DNA of 64,000 nucleotides from CALWOS01 sp963595735 (lineage in GTDB: Bacteria > Bacillota > Clostridia > Oscillospirales > Oscillospiraceae): assembly GCA_963595735.1 (NCBI GenBank), contig CAVBJJ010000007.1, positions 1 to 64,000 on the forward strand, given 5' to 3'. The translations under genes were made by a program, and so were the position numbers. Numbering within the stretch: the stretch's first letter is position 1; each line of letters opens with the position of its first letter. The notes beneath the pieces are model-generated. The model did no database searches and had not been told where the DNA came from. It saw only the letters and a list, made by a program, of their open reading frames with translations. This document shows positions 1 to 7,216 of this stretch, one piece after another.

Positions 1-39
1 GCTGGATACTCTGGCGTAGTAGTAAGTGCGGCTGTCCAT
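1..39 (-). CDS. Serine recombinase, N-terminal 13 codons only (runs off the left edge)
   Basis: Reading leftwards from an ATG at 39, the window gives MDSRTYYYARVSS and then leaves the sequence. The YARVSS string is the start of the resolvase/invertase catalytic domain of serine recombinases, whose nucleophilic serine lies within it. A G-rich ribosome site precedes the ATG and a consensus promoter lies at 71-99. Only the first residues are visible, so whether it is a resolvase, an invertase or a large transposase/integrase cannot be told. Confidence 0.7.
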   Translation of the reverse strand, partial: MDSRTYYYARVSS

Positions 40-70
40 GTTCGCGCCCCCCTTTTGTTTATCTGTTCGT

Positions 71-99
71 ATTCTATCACAAGCGTCCGCAAAAGTCAA
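71..99 (-). promoter_or_regulatory. Sigma-A promoter for the serine recombinase
   Basis: On the minus strand TTGACT and TAGAAT are separated by exactly 17 bases, about 30 bases upstream of the recombinase start. The flanking DNA is AT-rich. Confidence 0.65.
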
Positions 100-166
100 T
101 ATATTTGCGAATATATCTGTAAAATTGTTTTTATATTTTACGAACAGTAAAAACGGTTCATTTACA

Positions 167-204
167 AGTGTTCATAAAGGTACACTCTTGCGAACACTCG
201 CAAG
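167..204. repeat. Nested inverted repeats upstream of the recombinase
   Basis: CTTGCGA (187-193) and TCGCAAG (198-204) form a perfect 7-bp inverted repeat around ACAC. A second pair, AGTGTTC (167-173) and GAACACT (192-198), overlaps it. They lie 70-100 bases upstream of the promoter at 71-99 and could be operator or recombination-site DNA. The role is inferred. The rest of 205-306 shows nothing recognisable. Confidence 0.35.
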
Positions 205-306
205 ACGGGAAAAAGAAAACGCTCATGCGACCCGCACGAGCGTCCCCTATTAGCAAAATGAGTTTGTGCTTTGGATTTGCCCGGAATATACCCCAACCAG
301 AAAATC

Positions 307-1056
307 TTAAAGTCCTAACAACTGTTTTTTCTTTGCATTAAATTCTTCCTGTGTGATAACTCCAGAATCACACAACTGCTTGAATTTTGCGATTTCATCC
401 GCTGTACTTTGCTGTTGCATCGGCATTGAAGTTTTGTTTTTGATTTCTTTCCGCCTTTTTTCGATAAAATCGACAATTTCTTGCGCCAAAGGCAAGTCAC
501 ATGGTTGAAAAGGAATGGAATTTTCATCATTGATTGCGGACAAGAGACCGCCCTTGCTCTCAACACTACCCGGATAAGCAAATTGAATAAACCCTACCGT
601 AGCACCCGCAGGTTCTCTGAACTGTATGGATGTCAAATCAGAAAATTCTATCTTCTTACCACCCAACGCTCCACCGTTCATTACATTTGCCAAAAAAGCG
701 CCTGTCTGCAAATGGTAAATAATGAGGTAGTCATCATAGACTTCTAACTTTGTACCAGTGTGTGCGACAAGTTTATACTTATAATTAGCTTCTTTTCCAT
801 GAATAGCGTCAATGCGCTCCTTAACGAACTCAATACAATCCTGCGCACGCTTTTTATCAGCGTACTTAAATCCAAGGGTAAGAATTTTCCCATTGCGTCC
901 CAACTGTGCAACTCCATTTGTAAGGGGTGAGGACGGAATACTAACCACTGCTATACTGGAAATATCTTCATACGCTATTCTTGTGCCGCCGAATACAAAA
1001 CATTCATCGGTGACCGCCCATGTTTTACAGCCGAAAGCCTTAAATTCCTCGTTCAT
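307..1056 (-). CDS. DUF4429-like PH-type protein with C-terminal SHOCT domain
   Basis: A 249-residue cytosolic protein without signal peptide or membrane segment. Residues 1-200 resemble the DUF4429/PH-like fold, with a conserved stretch TGTKLEVYDDYLII near residue 100. The last 32 residues (TADEIAKFKQLCDSGVITQE and onward) are a SHOCT domain, a short helical oligomerisation or interaction module. AAGGAG lies 8 bases before the ATG. It is divergent from the XRE regulator at 1217. A paralogue lacking SHOCT is encoded at 47446-48069 and shares the MNEEFK start. Biochemical function is unknown. Confidence 0.75.
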   Translation of the reverse strand: MNEEFKAFGCKTWAVTDECFVFGGTRIAYEDISSIAVVSIPSSPLTNGVAQLGRNGKILTLGFKYADKKRAQDCIEFVKERIDAIHGKEANYKYKLVAHTGTKLEVYDDYLIIYHLQTGAFLANVMNGGALGGKKIEFSDLTSIQFREPAGATVGFIQFAYPGSVESKGGLLSAINDENSIPFQPCDLPLAQEIVDFIEKRRKEIKNKTSMPMQQQSTADEIAKFKQLCDSGVITQEEFNAKKKQLLGL

Positions 1057-1152
1057 TTTATCGCACTCCTTGCCACATCGCTTTATGGAAGAATTTGCTT
1101 ATATCGGTTATCAAGCAATTCTGCCTAAACAGAGTATAACATTTATATGTGG

Positions 1153-1170
1153 TGAGGTCAACTGACCTCA
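1153..1170. promoter_or_regulatory. Perfect operator-like palindrome between divergent genes
   Basis: TGAGGTCA and TGACCTCA form 8-bp perfect arms around a two-base centre, midway between the DUF4429 gene and the XRE regulator. The symmetry suits a dimeric HTH repressor, so autoregulation by the XRE protein is a reasonable inference. Confidence 0.5.
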
Positions 1171-1216
1171 TAAACAATATTTCCCCTTGCTATCATTAAA
1201 AGCAAGAGGTGATGTT

Positions 1217-1456
1217 GTGATTGATGCAAAGTTAGTCGGCCAAATTATACAGGCGTATCGTGAAAATCGCGGCATCTCTCAAGAAGTGTTGAGCGGTTTA
1301 GCTGGACTTGACAGAACACATTATAGCAAAATAGAGCGCGGCTTGCGTACTCCGACATTGGATACCCTTTTTAAGATTGCTCATGCTTTGGGGATACCGC
1401 CGCATGAAATAGTAAAAACAATAGAGTGTCAATGTGAGCAAGAGGACAGTAATTAA
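1217..1456 (+). CDS. XRE-family transcriptional regulator
   Basis: I take the GTG at 1217 as start because GAGGTG lies five bases upstream; an in-frame TTG at 1187 lacks a ribosome site. The 79-residue product is a Cro/C1-type HTH_3 domain: YRENRGISQEVLSGLAGLD, then HYSKIERGLRTPTLDTLFKI. It presumably represses from the adjacent palindrome at 1153-1170, controlling itself and the divergent DUF4429 gene. Small XRE repressors of this kind are usual in integrative elements. Confidence 0.8.
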   Translation: MIDAKLVGQIIQAYRENRGISQEVLSGLAGLDRTHYSKIERGLRTPTLDTLFKIAHALGIPPHEIVKTIECQCEQEDSN

Positions 1457-1532
1457 AAATTTCCACACTTTTCTGTGTTATAATAAAACCTTAATTATAA
1501 AGCAAAGAAGTCTGTGTGAATCGTTAGTAATC

Positions 1533-1610
1533 AAAGCGAATTTTTGTAGATTTCGCGCGAATTTACCATAATATTACATATTTCAGGCTGATTTCGACAA
1601 AATTCGCTTT
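1533..1610. repeat. AT-rich inverted repeat in intergenic DNA
   Basis: AAAGCGAATTTTTGT (1533-1547) is repeated in inverted orientation as ACAAAATTCGCTTT (1597-1610), one base shorter. A third GCGAATTT lies at 1557-1564. This lies just upstream of the promoter at 1616-1644, so operator sites or a long-loop hairpin are both possible. Confidence 0.4.
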
Positions 1611-1615
1611 AATAC

Positions 1616-1644
1616 TTGCAAATTCTAATGGAATCTGTTAGGAT
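1616..1644 (+). promoter_or_regulatory. Promoter for the 1678-2062 gene pair
   Basis: TTGCAA and TAGGAT are separated by 17 bases, with the ATG at 1678 about 33 bases downstream. Confidence 0.5.
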
Positions 1645-1677
1645 TTAACTAAATCAGATAGAAAGAAGGCTAAATCT

Positions 1678-1878
1678 ATGCGAATCACTCTGGATGTAGA
1701 CAACAAGCAAATCATCGTTCCCGATACTTATTATGGCGCGGTAGATAAGATGAATAAGGCGCTTGAAGCGGCCAAAGTCGAGGACAAAAAGATTGACTAT
1801 GTGCAGTACATCGCGGACGCATGGGAAGAAGCAATCAAAAAGCCGCTTATTCGCAAGTCTGACTTGAAGAAAAAGTAA
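1678..1878 (+). CDS. Small mobile-element protein (66 aa)
   Basis: A 66-residue charged protein beginning MRITLDVDNKQIIVPDTYY, preceded by AAGAAGG. It has no signal or membrane segment, and residues 23-45 are predicted helical by eye. It is translationally linked to the following HTH gene, with only one base between its stop and the next ATG. I do not recognise a family. The pairing suggests a small DNA-associated accessory protein of the integrative element. Confidence 0.6.
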   Translation: MRITLDVDNKQIIVPDTYYGAVDKMNKALEAAKVEDKKIDYVQYIADAWEEAIKKPLIRKSDLKKK

Positions 1879-1879
1879 G

Positions 1880-2062
1880 ATGCCCAAACGAGTAACACCA
1901 GAGGAAATCAAGCAATTCCATAAACTCTATCAAGAGTATGGAAGTTTTGCGGCGGTTGCGCGGCTGACCGGGCGTAGCGCATCCACGGTTTCCCGCTATG
2001 TACAAGTAAAGGGCGCTCCCCGCATGGCGGCACATACTTTTAGAGAAATGATGCACGAATAA
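1880..2062 (+). CDS. Small HTH protein (resolvase/Hin-like fold)
   Basis: A 60-residue protein starting MPKRVTPEEIKQFHKLYQEY, with a helix-turn-helix at about residues 20-45 (GSFAAVARLTGRSASTVSRY). This pattern is typical of homeodomain-like HTHs in small transposon regulators. Its ATG follows the previous stop codon by one base, indicating translational coupling. A strong hairpin follows. Role inferred as DNA binding in the element. Confidence 0.65.
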   Translation: MPKRVTPEEIKQFHKLYQEYGSFAAVARLTGRSASTVSRYVQVKGAPRMAAHTFREMMHE

Positions 2063-2064
2063 GG

Positions 2065-2095
2065 AAAAGGCAAGGGTAATGTGCCCTTGCCTTTT
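2065..2095. terminator. Bidirectional rho-independent terminator
   Basis: AAAAGGCAAGGG (2065-2076) and CCCTTGCCTTTT (2084-2095) form a perfect 12-bp stem with a 7-base loop and U-runs in both directions. It separates convergent genes ending at 2062 and 2097. Confidence 0.85.
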
Positions 2096-2096
2096 C

Positions 2097-2357
2097 TCAT
2101 GTGCGGGAAAGATTTTTAATTTGCGTTTCATACTGGGATAAGGAATATTGCAGTTCCATTTGTAACTGCCTTTTAGCTTCATCATCTGGTGCTTTCTCGA
2201 TCTGCTCGTTAAAATACAAAATAGTTTCCCGTTGTACAGATAGAATGCTTGTGAGTTTTTGAGCATACTCCCGCTCCCGCTGATTCAATACAGGAAGTGC
2301 GGCTTTACTGATTTCCTTTGCAATTTGTTCCCGCTCGGCATCAGATATAAAATTCAT
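2097..2357 (-). CDS. Small helical protein (86 aa)
   Basis: I take the start at 2357 (MNFISDAEREQ) because GGAGG lies 9 bases upstream; an in-frame codon at 2405 lacks a ribosome site. The product is rich in Glu, Gln and Lys with heptad-like spacing throughout, suggesting a coiled coil. Its start overlaps the last 17 bases of the upstream gene (2341-2949), indicating coupling. No family recognised. Confidence 0.6.
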   Translation of the reverse strand: MNFISDAEREQIAKEISKAALPVLNQREREYAQKLTSILSVQRETILYFNEQIEKAPDDEAKRQLQMELQYSLSQYETQIKNLSRT

Positions 2358-2949
2358 TTTCAAGTTCCTCCAATTCATCTTTAATTTCTGCGGCAATTTC
2401 ATCAAACAGGGGATTCCATTTTAGCGCGTTAATACTTTCGGCGCGTAGGGCATACACATTGCCGCCTGTTATGCTGTGATATGCCTTAATTGCATCCTCC
2501 GGTGTTCCGCCGCCCATCAATGCGGTGCTGTATCTGGCTTTAGCCTGTAAATATTGCTCCTCTGTAATTTCCGCCACATGGCGCGTTTCCTCTACTTTGA
2601 AAGAGGTACAATAGAGAGTAGGTAATGTGTCATCATAAATACCCTTAGCAAGTAAGCCGCTGTCATAGAAATTTTGAATCCAGCGGCTGACCGTATCGGC
2701 ACAAACATCTAACATTTCCGCAATGTCCTTTTTGAACATTCGAGTATAAGGGCGGCGGCCTAAGAAATACCCCTTGAAAAGCTCACACGCCTTATCCAAG
2801 TTCCTGTTAGGGGTAAATCCATAGTCAGATATTAAAAGTAATTTTAGGACGCTTTGCGGCTCTGTAAAGGCATATACCGCACCTCCGCCGCGTCCCTCTA
2901 TTTGGTAGTTCATCCCTGCGCTTTGCATACTGCGTTTGATACTGTCCAT
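2341..2949 (-). CDS. HTH-containing mobile-element protein, possibly replication-related
   Basis: A 202-residue protein with a clear helix-turn-helix at about residues 72-98 (DIAEMLDVCADTVSRWIQNF). The N-terminal part (GGGAVYAFTEPQSVLKLLLI) resembles winged-helix domains of small replication or accessory proteins, but I cannot name the family. The first ATG has no good ribosome site; internal ATGs at residues 8 and 13 are alternatives. A promoter with TATAAT lies about 170 bases upstream. It forms an operon with the 86-residue coiled-coil gene. Confidence 0.6.
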   Translation of the reverse strand: MDSIKRSMQSAGMNYQIEGRGGGAVYAFTEPQSVLKLLLISDYGFTPNRNLDKACELFKGYFLGRRPYTRMFKKDIAEMLDVCADTVSRWIQNFYDSGLLAKGIYDDTLPTLYCTSFKVEETRHVAEITEEQYLQAKARYSTALMGGGTPEDAIKAYHSITGGNVYALRAESINALKWNPLFDEIAAEIKDELEELENEFYI

Positions 2950-3121
2950 GCGGGAAGTATGAAAAATCTGTTTCAGTTCATTAACTGACTTTTGTATAAT
3001 AATCGGCTGTACCCCCGTTTCGATAATGAAATTCCCACATTTTTCTGTGGCTTAATATTAAAAATAATAAACGAAAGAAAAGTGTGTAAATTTCCTGCTT
3101 TTCTCTCTTATCTCTACATAT

Positions 3122-3151
3122 ATTATACAAAAAATTTCAAAAATCGTCCAA
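3122..3151 (-). promoter_or_regulatory. Leftward promoter in the 2950-3211 gap
   Basis: On the minus strand TTGGAC and TATAAT are 18 bases apart. The transcript would have a leader of about 165 bases before the gene at 2949. The leader contains the hairpin CCACA...TGTGG (near 3031-3050), whose sequence resembles the ACAC...GTGT hairpin at about 1464-1478. Confidence 0.45.
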
Positions 3152-3199
3152 TCGACCGCCGCGCGGAACATCTCCGCCGCCTGTGTATGGCAAAAGGAA

Positions 3200-3225
3200 A
3201 CGAGCGGGATTTTACTCCCGCTCGT
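3200..3225 (-). terminator. Terminator after the integrase / 39-aa gene
   Basis: ACGAGCGGGA and TCCCGCTCGT form a perfect 10-bp stem with a 6-base loop. On the minus strand it is followed by a T-rich stretch. The stop codon of the 39-codon gene lies inside the hairpin. Confidence 0.7.
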
Positions 3226-3331
3226 CCTTAGATTTGTTCGGTTGCTCTTGTGGCGGATTTGCTTTGAAAAACTCGCCGTTCATAATGATTTCTATTAACT
3301 GCGGTGGTAAATCAATAGGACTGTCATACAT
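3212..3331 (-). CDS. 39-aa small protein downstream of the integrase
   Basis: An ATG at 3331 opens 39 codons (MYDSPIDLPPQLIEIIMNGE, then a hydrophilic tail ending KSKDERE). AAAGG lies at a normal distance, and the gene begins 11 bases after the integrase stop. It has an amphipathic middle and a charged tail; no family is recognised. Its position suggests a small partner of the integrase, but that is inference from location only. Confidence 0.6.
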   Translation of the reverse strand: MYDSPIDLPPQLIEIIMNGEFFKANPPQEQPNKSKDERE

Positions 3332-3342
3332 GGCTGTACCTT

Positions 3343-4554
3343 TTACATGGCGTTTAGATTGCTCGTTAGCACATCAATTCCCGGCTTTGATACCGCTAAA
3401 TAATACCGTTCTGTGACCTTTCCGCTTGCGTGTCCCATCTGGTTGCAAAGAATGTGTGTGGGCGTGTTCATCTCTGCAAGGCGTGTTCCGTAGGTATGAC
3501 GCAAATGGTGATATTTGAAGTCTATTCCTAACTCGCTTTTGATTGTGCGGCTATGATACTTCATGGAATTAACGGTTTGGATTTTTCCATTTGGCAAGCT
3601 GTTCACCAGTTCTAAAGAGGAAATTTTCTTTCCGTCAATATCGGTGATAAAGGTTTGATTTTGCGCTCTCTGTGCCGCCAGTTCCGCCGCATCCCGTTGT
3701 TGCTGTTGTAACAATAGGGAAAAGTAGGCTTTCAATTTATCGCTCATGTAAACTGTCCTGCGGGCATTGCGCGTTTTAAGTGATACCAGCTTTATCAATC
3801 CCTCTTGATACTGCATTTGGCGGTCAATGGTGATTGTGCCGCGCTCTATGTCTACATTCTCCCATTTCAGACCATAGCATTCATTGATACGCAAACCACA
3901 ATAGCGGCCTAAGAGGTATGCGGTTTCGGCGTTTGTGCCACTGAAATACTTATCAAGTTCTGCTATCTGTTCCCGGCTGTACGCTACAATGTCGGTTTCT
4001 TCATCGACCTTCATTTTCGGCATACAAATCCTTGCATCCTTGTTTACACAGAGTTTGTTGTAGGTGTCTACATCAAGGTAATTGCGAGAATAGGCTTGAC
4101 CGAAAATCAGATAGAACATTTTCAGAAATCCCTCTACATAACGGTAAGCGCGCCCCTCTGTATAATACAGTTCTGCAAGATAGTCATTGATTTCCGCCAC
4201 GCTGATTCCATCCACAAAACGCTTTCCAAATCGTTCTGATAAATGATTTCTCCATAGGCTGTCCTGCTTACGAATCGTAGAGTAGGCTTTTCCAAGCTGA
4301 CCTTTTCGGCTGTATTCTTCATAGACCTCTTGAATAGTCACCCTCCGTTTCGGCGGTTCAAGCTGTTTTGCTTCAAACGCCATGATTGCCAGTTGCCGCG
4401 CCCTGATTGCCGCCTTTTGGCTTTTCATCGGTTCGCCGTTTTCATCTTTGACGCTCTTGCGATTGTAGCGCTTGCCGTTTACAGTCTGGGTAAAACGGTA
4501 TGCCCAGTTTCCGTTAGGCAGTTGAAAAACTCCGATGTTGTTGTGCTGTGCCAT
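3343..4554 (-). CDS. int: Tyrosine recombinase / integrase of the left element
   Basis: A 403-residue phage/ICE-type integrase. I start at the ATG at 4554, eight bases after GGAGG, rather than an in-frame TTG six bases earlier. The N-terminal part (to about residue 60) is an AP2-like arm-binding domain (GVFQLPNGNWAYRFTQTVNG). A SAM-like core-binding domain follows (about 70-170). The catalytic domain has Arg in CGLRINE, Lys in SLKTRNARR, the HHLRHTYGT box, GHASGKVTE and the Tyr of RYYL. It catalyses site-specific integration and excision. It is transcribed away from the attachment-like site at 4725, mirror-image to the integrase at 5114. Confidence 0.92.
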   Translation of the reverse strand: MAQHNNIGVFQLPNGNWAYRFTQTVNGKRYNRKSVKDENGEPMKSQKAAIRARQLAIMAFEAKQLEPPKRRVTIQEVYEEYSRKGQLGKAYSTIRKQDSLWRNHLSERFGKRFVDGISVAEINDYLAELYYTEGRAYRYVEGFLKMFYLIFGQAYSRNYLDVDTYNKLCVNKDARICMPKMKVDEETDIVAYSREQIAELDKYFSGTNAETAYLLGRYCGLRINECYGLKWENVDIERGTITIDRQMQYQEGLIKLVSLKTRNARRTVYMSDKLKAYFSLLLQQQQRDAAELAAQRAQNQTFITDIDGKKISSLELVNSLPNGKIQTVNSMKYHSRTIKSELGIDFKYHHLRHTYGTRLAEMNTPTHILCNQMGHASGKVTERYYLAVSKPGIDVLTSNLNAM

Positions 4555-4618
4555 GCTCAAGTCCTCCTAAATTCTATAATTTAGGACACTTGCCTGCATG
4601 AAATCTTTTCTTTATTTC

Positions 4619-4633
4619 GGACACAGTGTGTCC
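4619..4633. repeat. Palindrome upstream of the left integrase
   Basis: GGACACA and TGTGTCC flank a central G. A third GGACAC lies at 4584-4589. They are between the integrase gene and the att-like sequence, so integrase arm sites or an operator are possible. Confidence 0.35.
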
Positions 4634-4697
4634 CGCCAGATTGTCAAAATCCATTGATATAGCTGGTTTTGCGGTCATGGAGCGAAGCGCAATGACC

Positions 4698-4772
4698 GAT
4701 GAGATGGCCCGCGACGAGGCTCGTCACGGCAAGGCTTTCGAGGGCCTGCTGAAGCGTTACTTCAACAAGTAA
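4698..4772 (+). pseudogene. 3' end fragment of a rubrerythrin-family gene (att region)
   Basis: In frame, this stretch encodes DEMARDEARHGKAFEGLLKR followed by YFNK and a stop. I recognise this as the C-terminus of rubrerythrin/NADH-peroxidase-type di-iron proteins. No upstream gene body is present; the integrase at 3343-4554 lies there instead. A diverged copy of the same tail lies at 37114-37173. Element-borne 3' ends that restore the target gene are a known result of integrase insertion at gene ends, which is how I interpret it. Confidence 0.7.
4725..4748 (+). other. Putative att core, left copy (24 bp, identical to 37126-37149)
   Basis: The 24 bases starting CACGGCAAGG and ending GAGGGCCTG are identical at 37126-37149, while flanking codons differ at several positions. 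The pair brackets 32.4 kb that starts with an integrase and ends with excisionase genes, as expected for attL/attR of an integrated element. Confidence 0.65.
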
Positions 4773-4929
4773 GAAAGTCCGTATATCCACGCTGGAATAC
4801 GCCACGGTAACGGCGAAAAGTCAGTAAAACCAATGGTTTCCGGCACAAAAGATACGCAGTAACAGAAATGCGGTTCACTGATCAGAGTGAGCCGCATTTT
4901 TGCGTCTATATGCGGACTCGGAAAAATCT

Positions 4930-5048
4930 GTGGGAACATTTCTCCGCAAGGGGCATTTTTCCGAAATGTTCCCACGAAAATGCCGAAAAACCCAGACGCC
5001 ATGCGGGTTTGCGGGCACTTCACTTAGCTAAAATCCGTGGGAACATTT
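4930..5048. repeat. Integrase arm-type repeats
   Basis: GTGGGAACATTTC (4930-4942) and its exact inverse GAAATGTTCCCAC (4963-4975) form a 13-bp inverted repeat. A third direct copy, GTGGGAACATTT, lies at 5037-5048. They are between the att core and the integrase, which is the usual place for arm-binding sites. The remaining bases of 4773-5113 hold only the integrase promoter. Confidence 0.55.
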
Positions 5049-5049
5049 T

Positions 5050-5078
5050 TTGCCGTCATTCTCTTTGGCTGATATACT
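5050..5078 (+). promoter_or_regulatory. Promoter of the second integrase
   Basis: TTGCCG and TATACT are 17 bases apart, 35 bases before the ATG. The -35 box abuts the third arm-type repeat, so integrase binding could repress its own promoter. Confidence 0.6.
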
Positions 5079-5113
5079 CTCACTAGAAAATCAATCTATG
5101 GGAGGGTGCCAAA

Positions 5114-6286
5114 ATGAAAGGCAGCGTTAGAAAAAAGCGAAAGAACGCATGGTCATATCGTATTGATTTAGGTACGGTAGATGGCAAGCGTAAGCAAGTA
5201 GAAAAAGGCGGCTTCAAAACCGAGCGCGAAGCCACCAAAGCCATGCAGGATGTACTCTATCACTTGAACAACACCGGCGACTATGTGGAGAACAAGAAAA
5301 TCTCGTTCCACACCGTTTACGAGGAGTTCATCGAGCGCGAGGGCAAGGCTACCAGAGCCTATGCAACCTTGAAAAGATATGATTCCCTTTATAGGAACCA
5401 CATCAAGGACGAGTTCGGGCCGTTGTATGTCTACCAAATCTCGGACACTATGATTATCGACTTCTTAAATCAGAAGCGTCTGAAGTACAGTGAGGAGTAT
5501 GTGAAAGGTATGTACAAATTCTTCAATGTGATCCTGCGCTATGCCCACGACCACAAGTACACGAAGAAAAATGCGATGGACTTGGTTCCCCCGCCCCCTG
5601 ATCCGCGTCATGTGGGTGACATCGAAACCTATACCCACGAGGAATTGACAAAGATGATCGAGCGCATCGAATCCACCCGTTCCAAAATCGCGTTCCAGAT
5701 CGGCTTGCAGGCCGGACTGCGTGAGAGCGAGTGCTTCGCCCTTACTTGGAGCGATATTGACTTTGAGAAGAAAAAAATCAAGGTCTGCAAACAACTTCTC
5801 TATCAGGATAAGAAGTGGTGCCTTGCACCATTGAAAACGGTCAATTCTTATCGTTCCGTGAATATCACGGCGGATTTCGCACAATACCTTGCAGATATGA
5901 AAATGCAGCACGAAGCCGAGCGCAAGCTGTACGGTACCGGATATAAGCGGAACTTTGTGACCGACCGGCGTGACCCTAAGAAAGAGCAGGTCATTGAAGT
6001 CCCGGACTTCATCAATGTGAAAGCGAATGGCGAGATGCTGACCACCAACGGTGCAAAGTTCATCGCCCGTATCATCAAAAAGGACTTGGGCATCCACTTC
6101 AAATTCCATAATCTGCGGCATACCTACGCCACGGTGCTGGCGGAAAACGGGCTGAATCCTCGCTATGTGCAGGAAATGCTGGGGCACTCCAAACTGGAGT
6201 TCACCTTGCGGTATTACACCCACATCACAGAGAAAATGTCCAGCGCCGCAGAAAATGCCCTGACTTCGGCATTTCGCTTTAACTAA
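5114..6286 (+). CDS. int: Tyrosine recombinase / integrase of the 4749-37149 element
   Basis: A 390-residue integrase with GGGAGGG seven bases before the ATG. Domains: N-terminal AP2-like arm-binding domain (residues 1-50, RKKRKNAWSYRIDLGTVDGK), SAM-like core-binding domain (about 65-155) and catalytic domain (170-380). The catalytic residues are Arg in AGLRESE, Lys in LKTVNSYRS, the HNLRHTYAT box, LGHSKLEFT and the Tyr of LRYYTH. It should recombine the att cores at 4725 and 37126. It stands alone between its promoter and the terminator at 6327-6365. Confidence 0.93.
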   Translation: MKGSVRKKRKNAWSYRIDLGTVDGKRKQVEKGGFKTEREATKAMQDVLYHLNNTGDYVENKKISFHTVYEEFIEREGKATRAYATLKRYDSLYRNHIKDEFGPLYVYQISDTMIIDFLNQKRLKYSEEYVKGMYKFFNVILRYAHDHKYTKKNAMDLVPPPPDPRHVGDIETYTHEELTKMIERIESTRSKIAFQIGLQAGLRESECFALTWSDIDFEKKKIKVCKQLLYQDKKWCLAPLKTVNSYRSVNITADFAQYLADMKMQHEAERKLYGTGYKRNFVTDRRDPKKEQVIEVPDFINVKANGEMLTTNGAKFIARIIKKDLGIHFKFHNLRHTYATVLAENGLNPRYVQEMLGHSKLEFTLRYYTHITEKMSSAAENALTSAFRFN

Positions 6287-6326
6287 ATCGTTATAGTAAA
6301 TAACACAACTTCATACACCGATAGTG

Positions 6327-6365
6327 AGCGGAGTATTTCATTTGTTTGAAATGCTCCGCTTTTTT
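6327..6365 (+). terminator. Terminator after the integrase
   Basis: AGCGGAGTATTTCA (6327-6340) pairs with TGAAATGCTCCGCT (6347-6360) with one G-U pair, followed by TTTTT. Confidence 0.85.
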
Positions 6366-6403
6366 ATACCCAAAATCAAGAAGAAAGGAAGGAAGGAAAC
6401 CCT

Positions 6404-7216
6404 ATGCAGACCATAGCAATCGTGAACCAAAAGGGCGGCGTGGGAAAAAGTACCACGGCGGTCAATCTGGGCGCAGGACTGGTGCGGCAGGGCAAGCGCG
6501 TGCTGCTCATCGACGCAGACAGCCAGGCGAATCTGACCGAAATGCTCGGCTGGCAGCAGCCGGACGAGTTATCGCCCACGCTGGCCACCATGCTGGAGCG
6601 CATTATCTCCGACCGCCCTATCGAGCCGCAGGCCGGTATCCTGCGCCACACAGAGGGCATGGACTTACTGCCCGCCAATATCGAACTGTCCGGCTTGGAG
6701 GTATCCCTTGTAAACACCATGAGCCGCGAAACCGTACTCCGCACCTATCTGAACGAGGTCAAGCGGCAATACGACTACATTCTGGTGGATTGCAGTCCGT
6801 CCCTCGGTATGCTGACGCTCAACGCGCTGACAGCGGCGGATCGGGTCATTATCCCGGTGCAGTCGCACTACTTACCCGTCAAAGGCTTGGAACAGCTTCT
6901 CCGCACGGTGAGCAAGGTACAGCGCCAGCTCAATTCCAATCTGAAAATCAGCGGTATCCTCATCACCATGACGGAGAGCCGCACGAACTTCTCTAAGGAG
7001 ATCAGTCAGCTTGTGCGGAATGCCTACGGCAAGGCGATACGGGTCTATGACACGGAGATACCGCGTGGTATCAAGGCGGCAGAAATGAGCGCCAAAGGCA
7101 CCAGCATTTTCAGCTTTGACCCGCGCAGTCCTGTTGCGACCGCCTATGAGAAATTTACGAAGGAGGTGCTGGAGCATGAAAAGTGCCGCGAAAAACATTC
7201 AGCTCGCCAGCTATGA
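6404..7216 (+). CDS. parA: ParA-family partition ATPase
   Basis: A 270-residue ParA/Soj ATPase. The deviant Walker A KGGVGKST lies at residues 10-17, DADSQAN follows the first strand (about residue 38), and the Walker B-like VDCSPSLG lies near residue 128. It would bind DNA non-specifically when ATP-bound and, with ParB, segregate an excised or replicating element. The reading frame overlaps parB by 41 bases. ParAB pairs are typical of large integrative elements with a plasmid-like circular phase. Confidence 0.92.
   Translation: MQTIAIVNQKGGVGKSTTAVNLGAGLVRQGKRVLLIDADSQANLTEMLGWQQPDELSPTLATMLERIISDRPIEPQAGILRHTEGMDLLPANIELSGLEVSLVNTMSRETVLRTYLNEVKRQYDYILVDCSPSLGMLTLNALTAADRVIIPVQSHYLPVKGLEQLLRTVSKVQRQLNSNLKISGILITMTESRTNFSKEISQLVRNAYGKAIRVYDTEIPRGIKAAEMSAKGTSIFSFDPRSPVATAYEKFTKEVLEHEKCREKHSARQL

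Noticed and set aside
2341..2949. Naming the 202-residue HTH protein as a RepA-type initiator
   Set aside because: The HTH is clear and hairpins lie upstream, but no family signature is certain and no iterons or origin could be shown.
5465..6223. Long minus-strand frame inside the integrase gene
   Set aside because: It lies antisense to a complete integrase with all catalytic residues, and has no ribosome site or domain.
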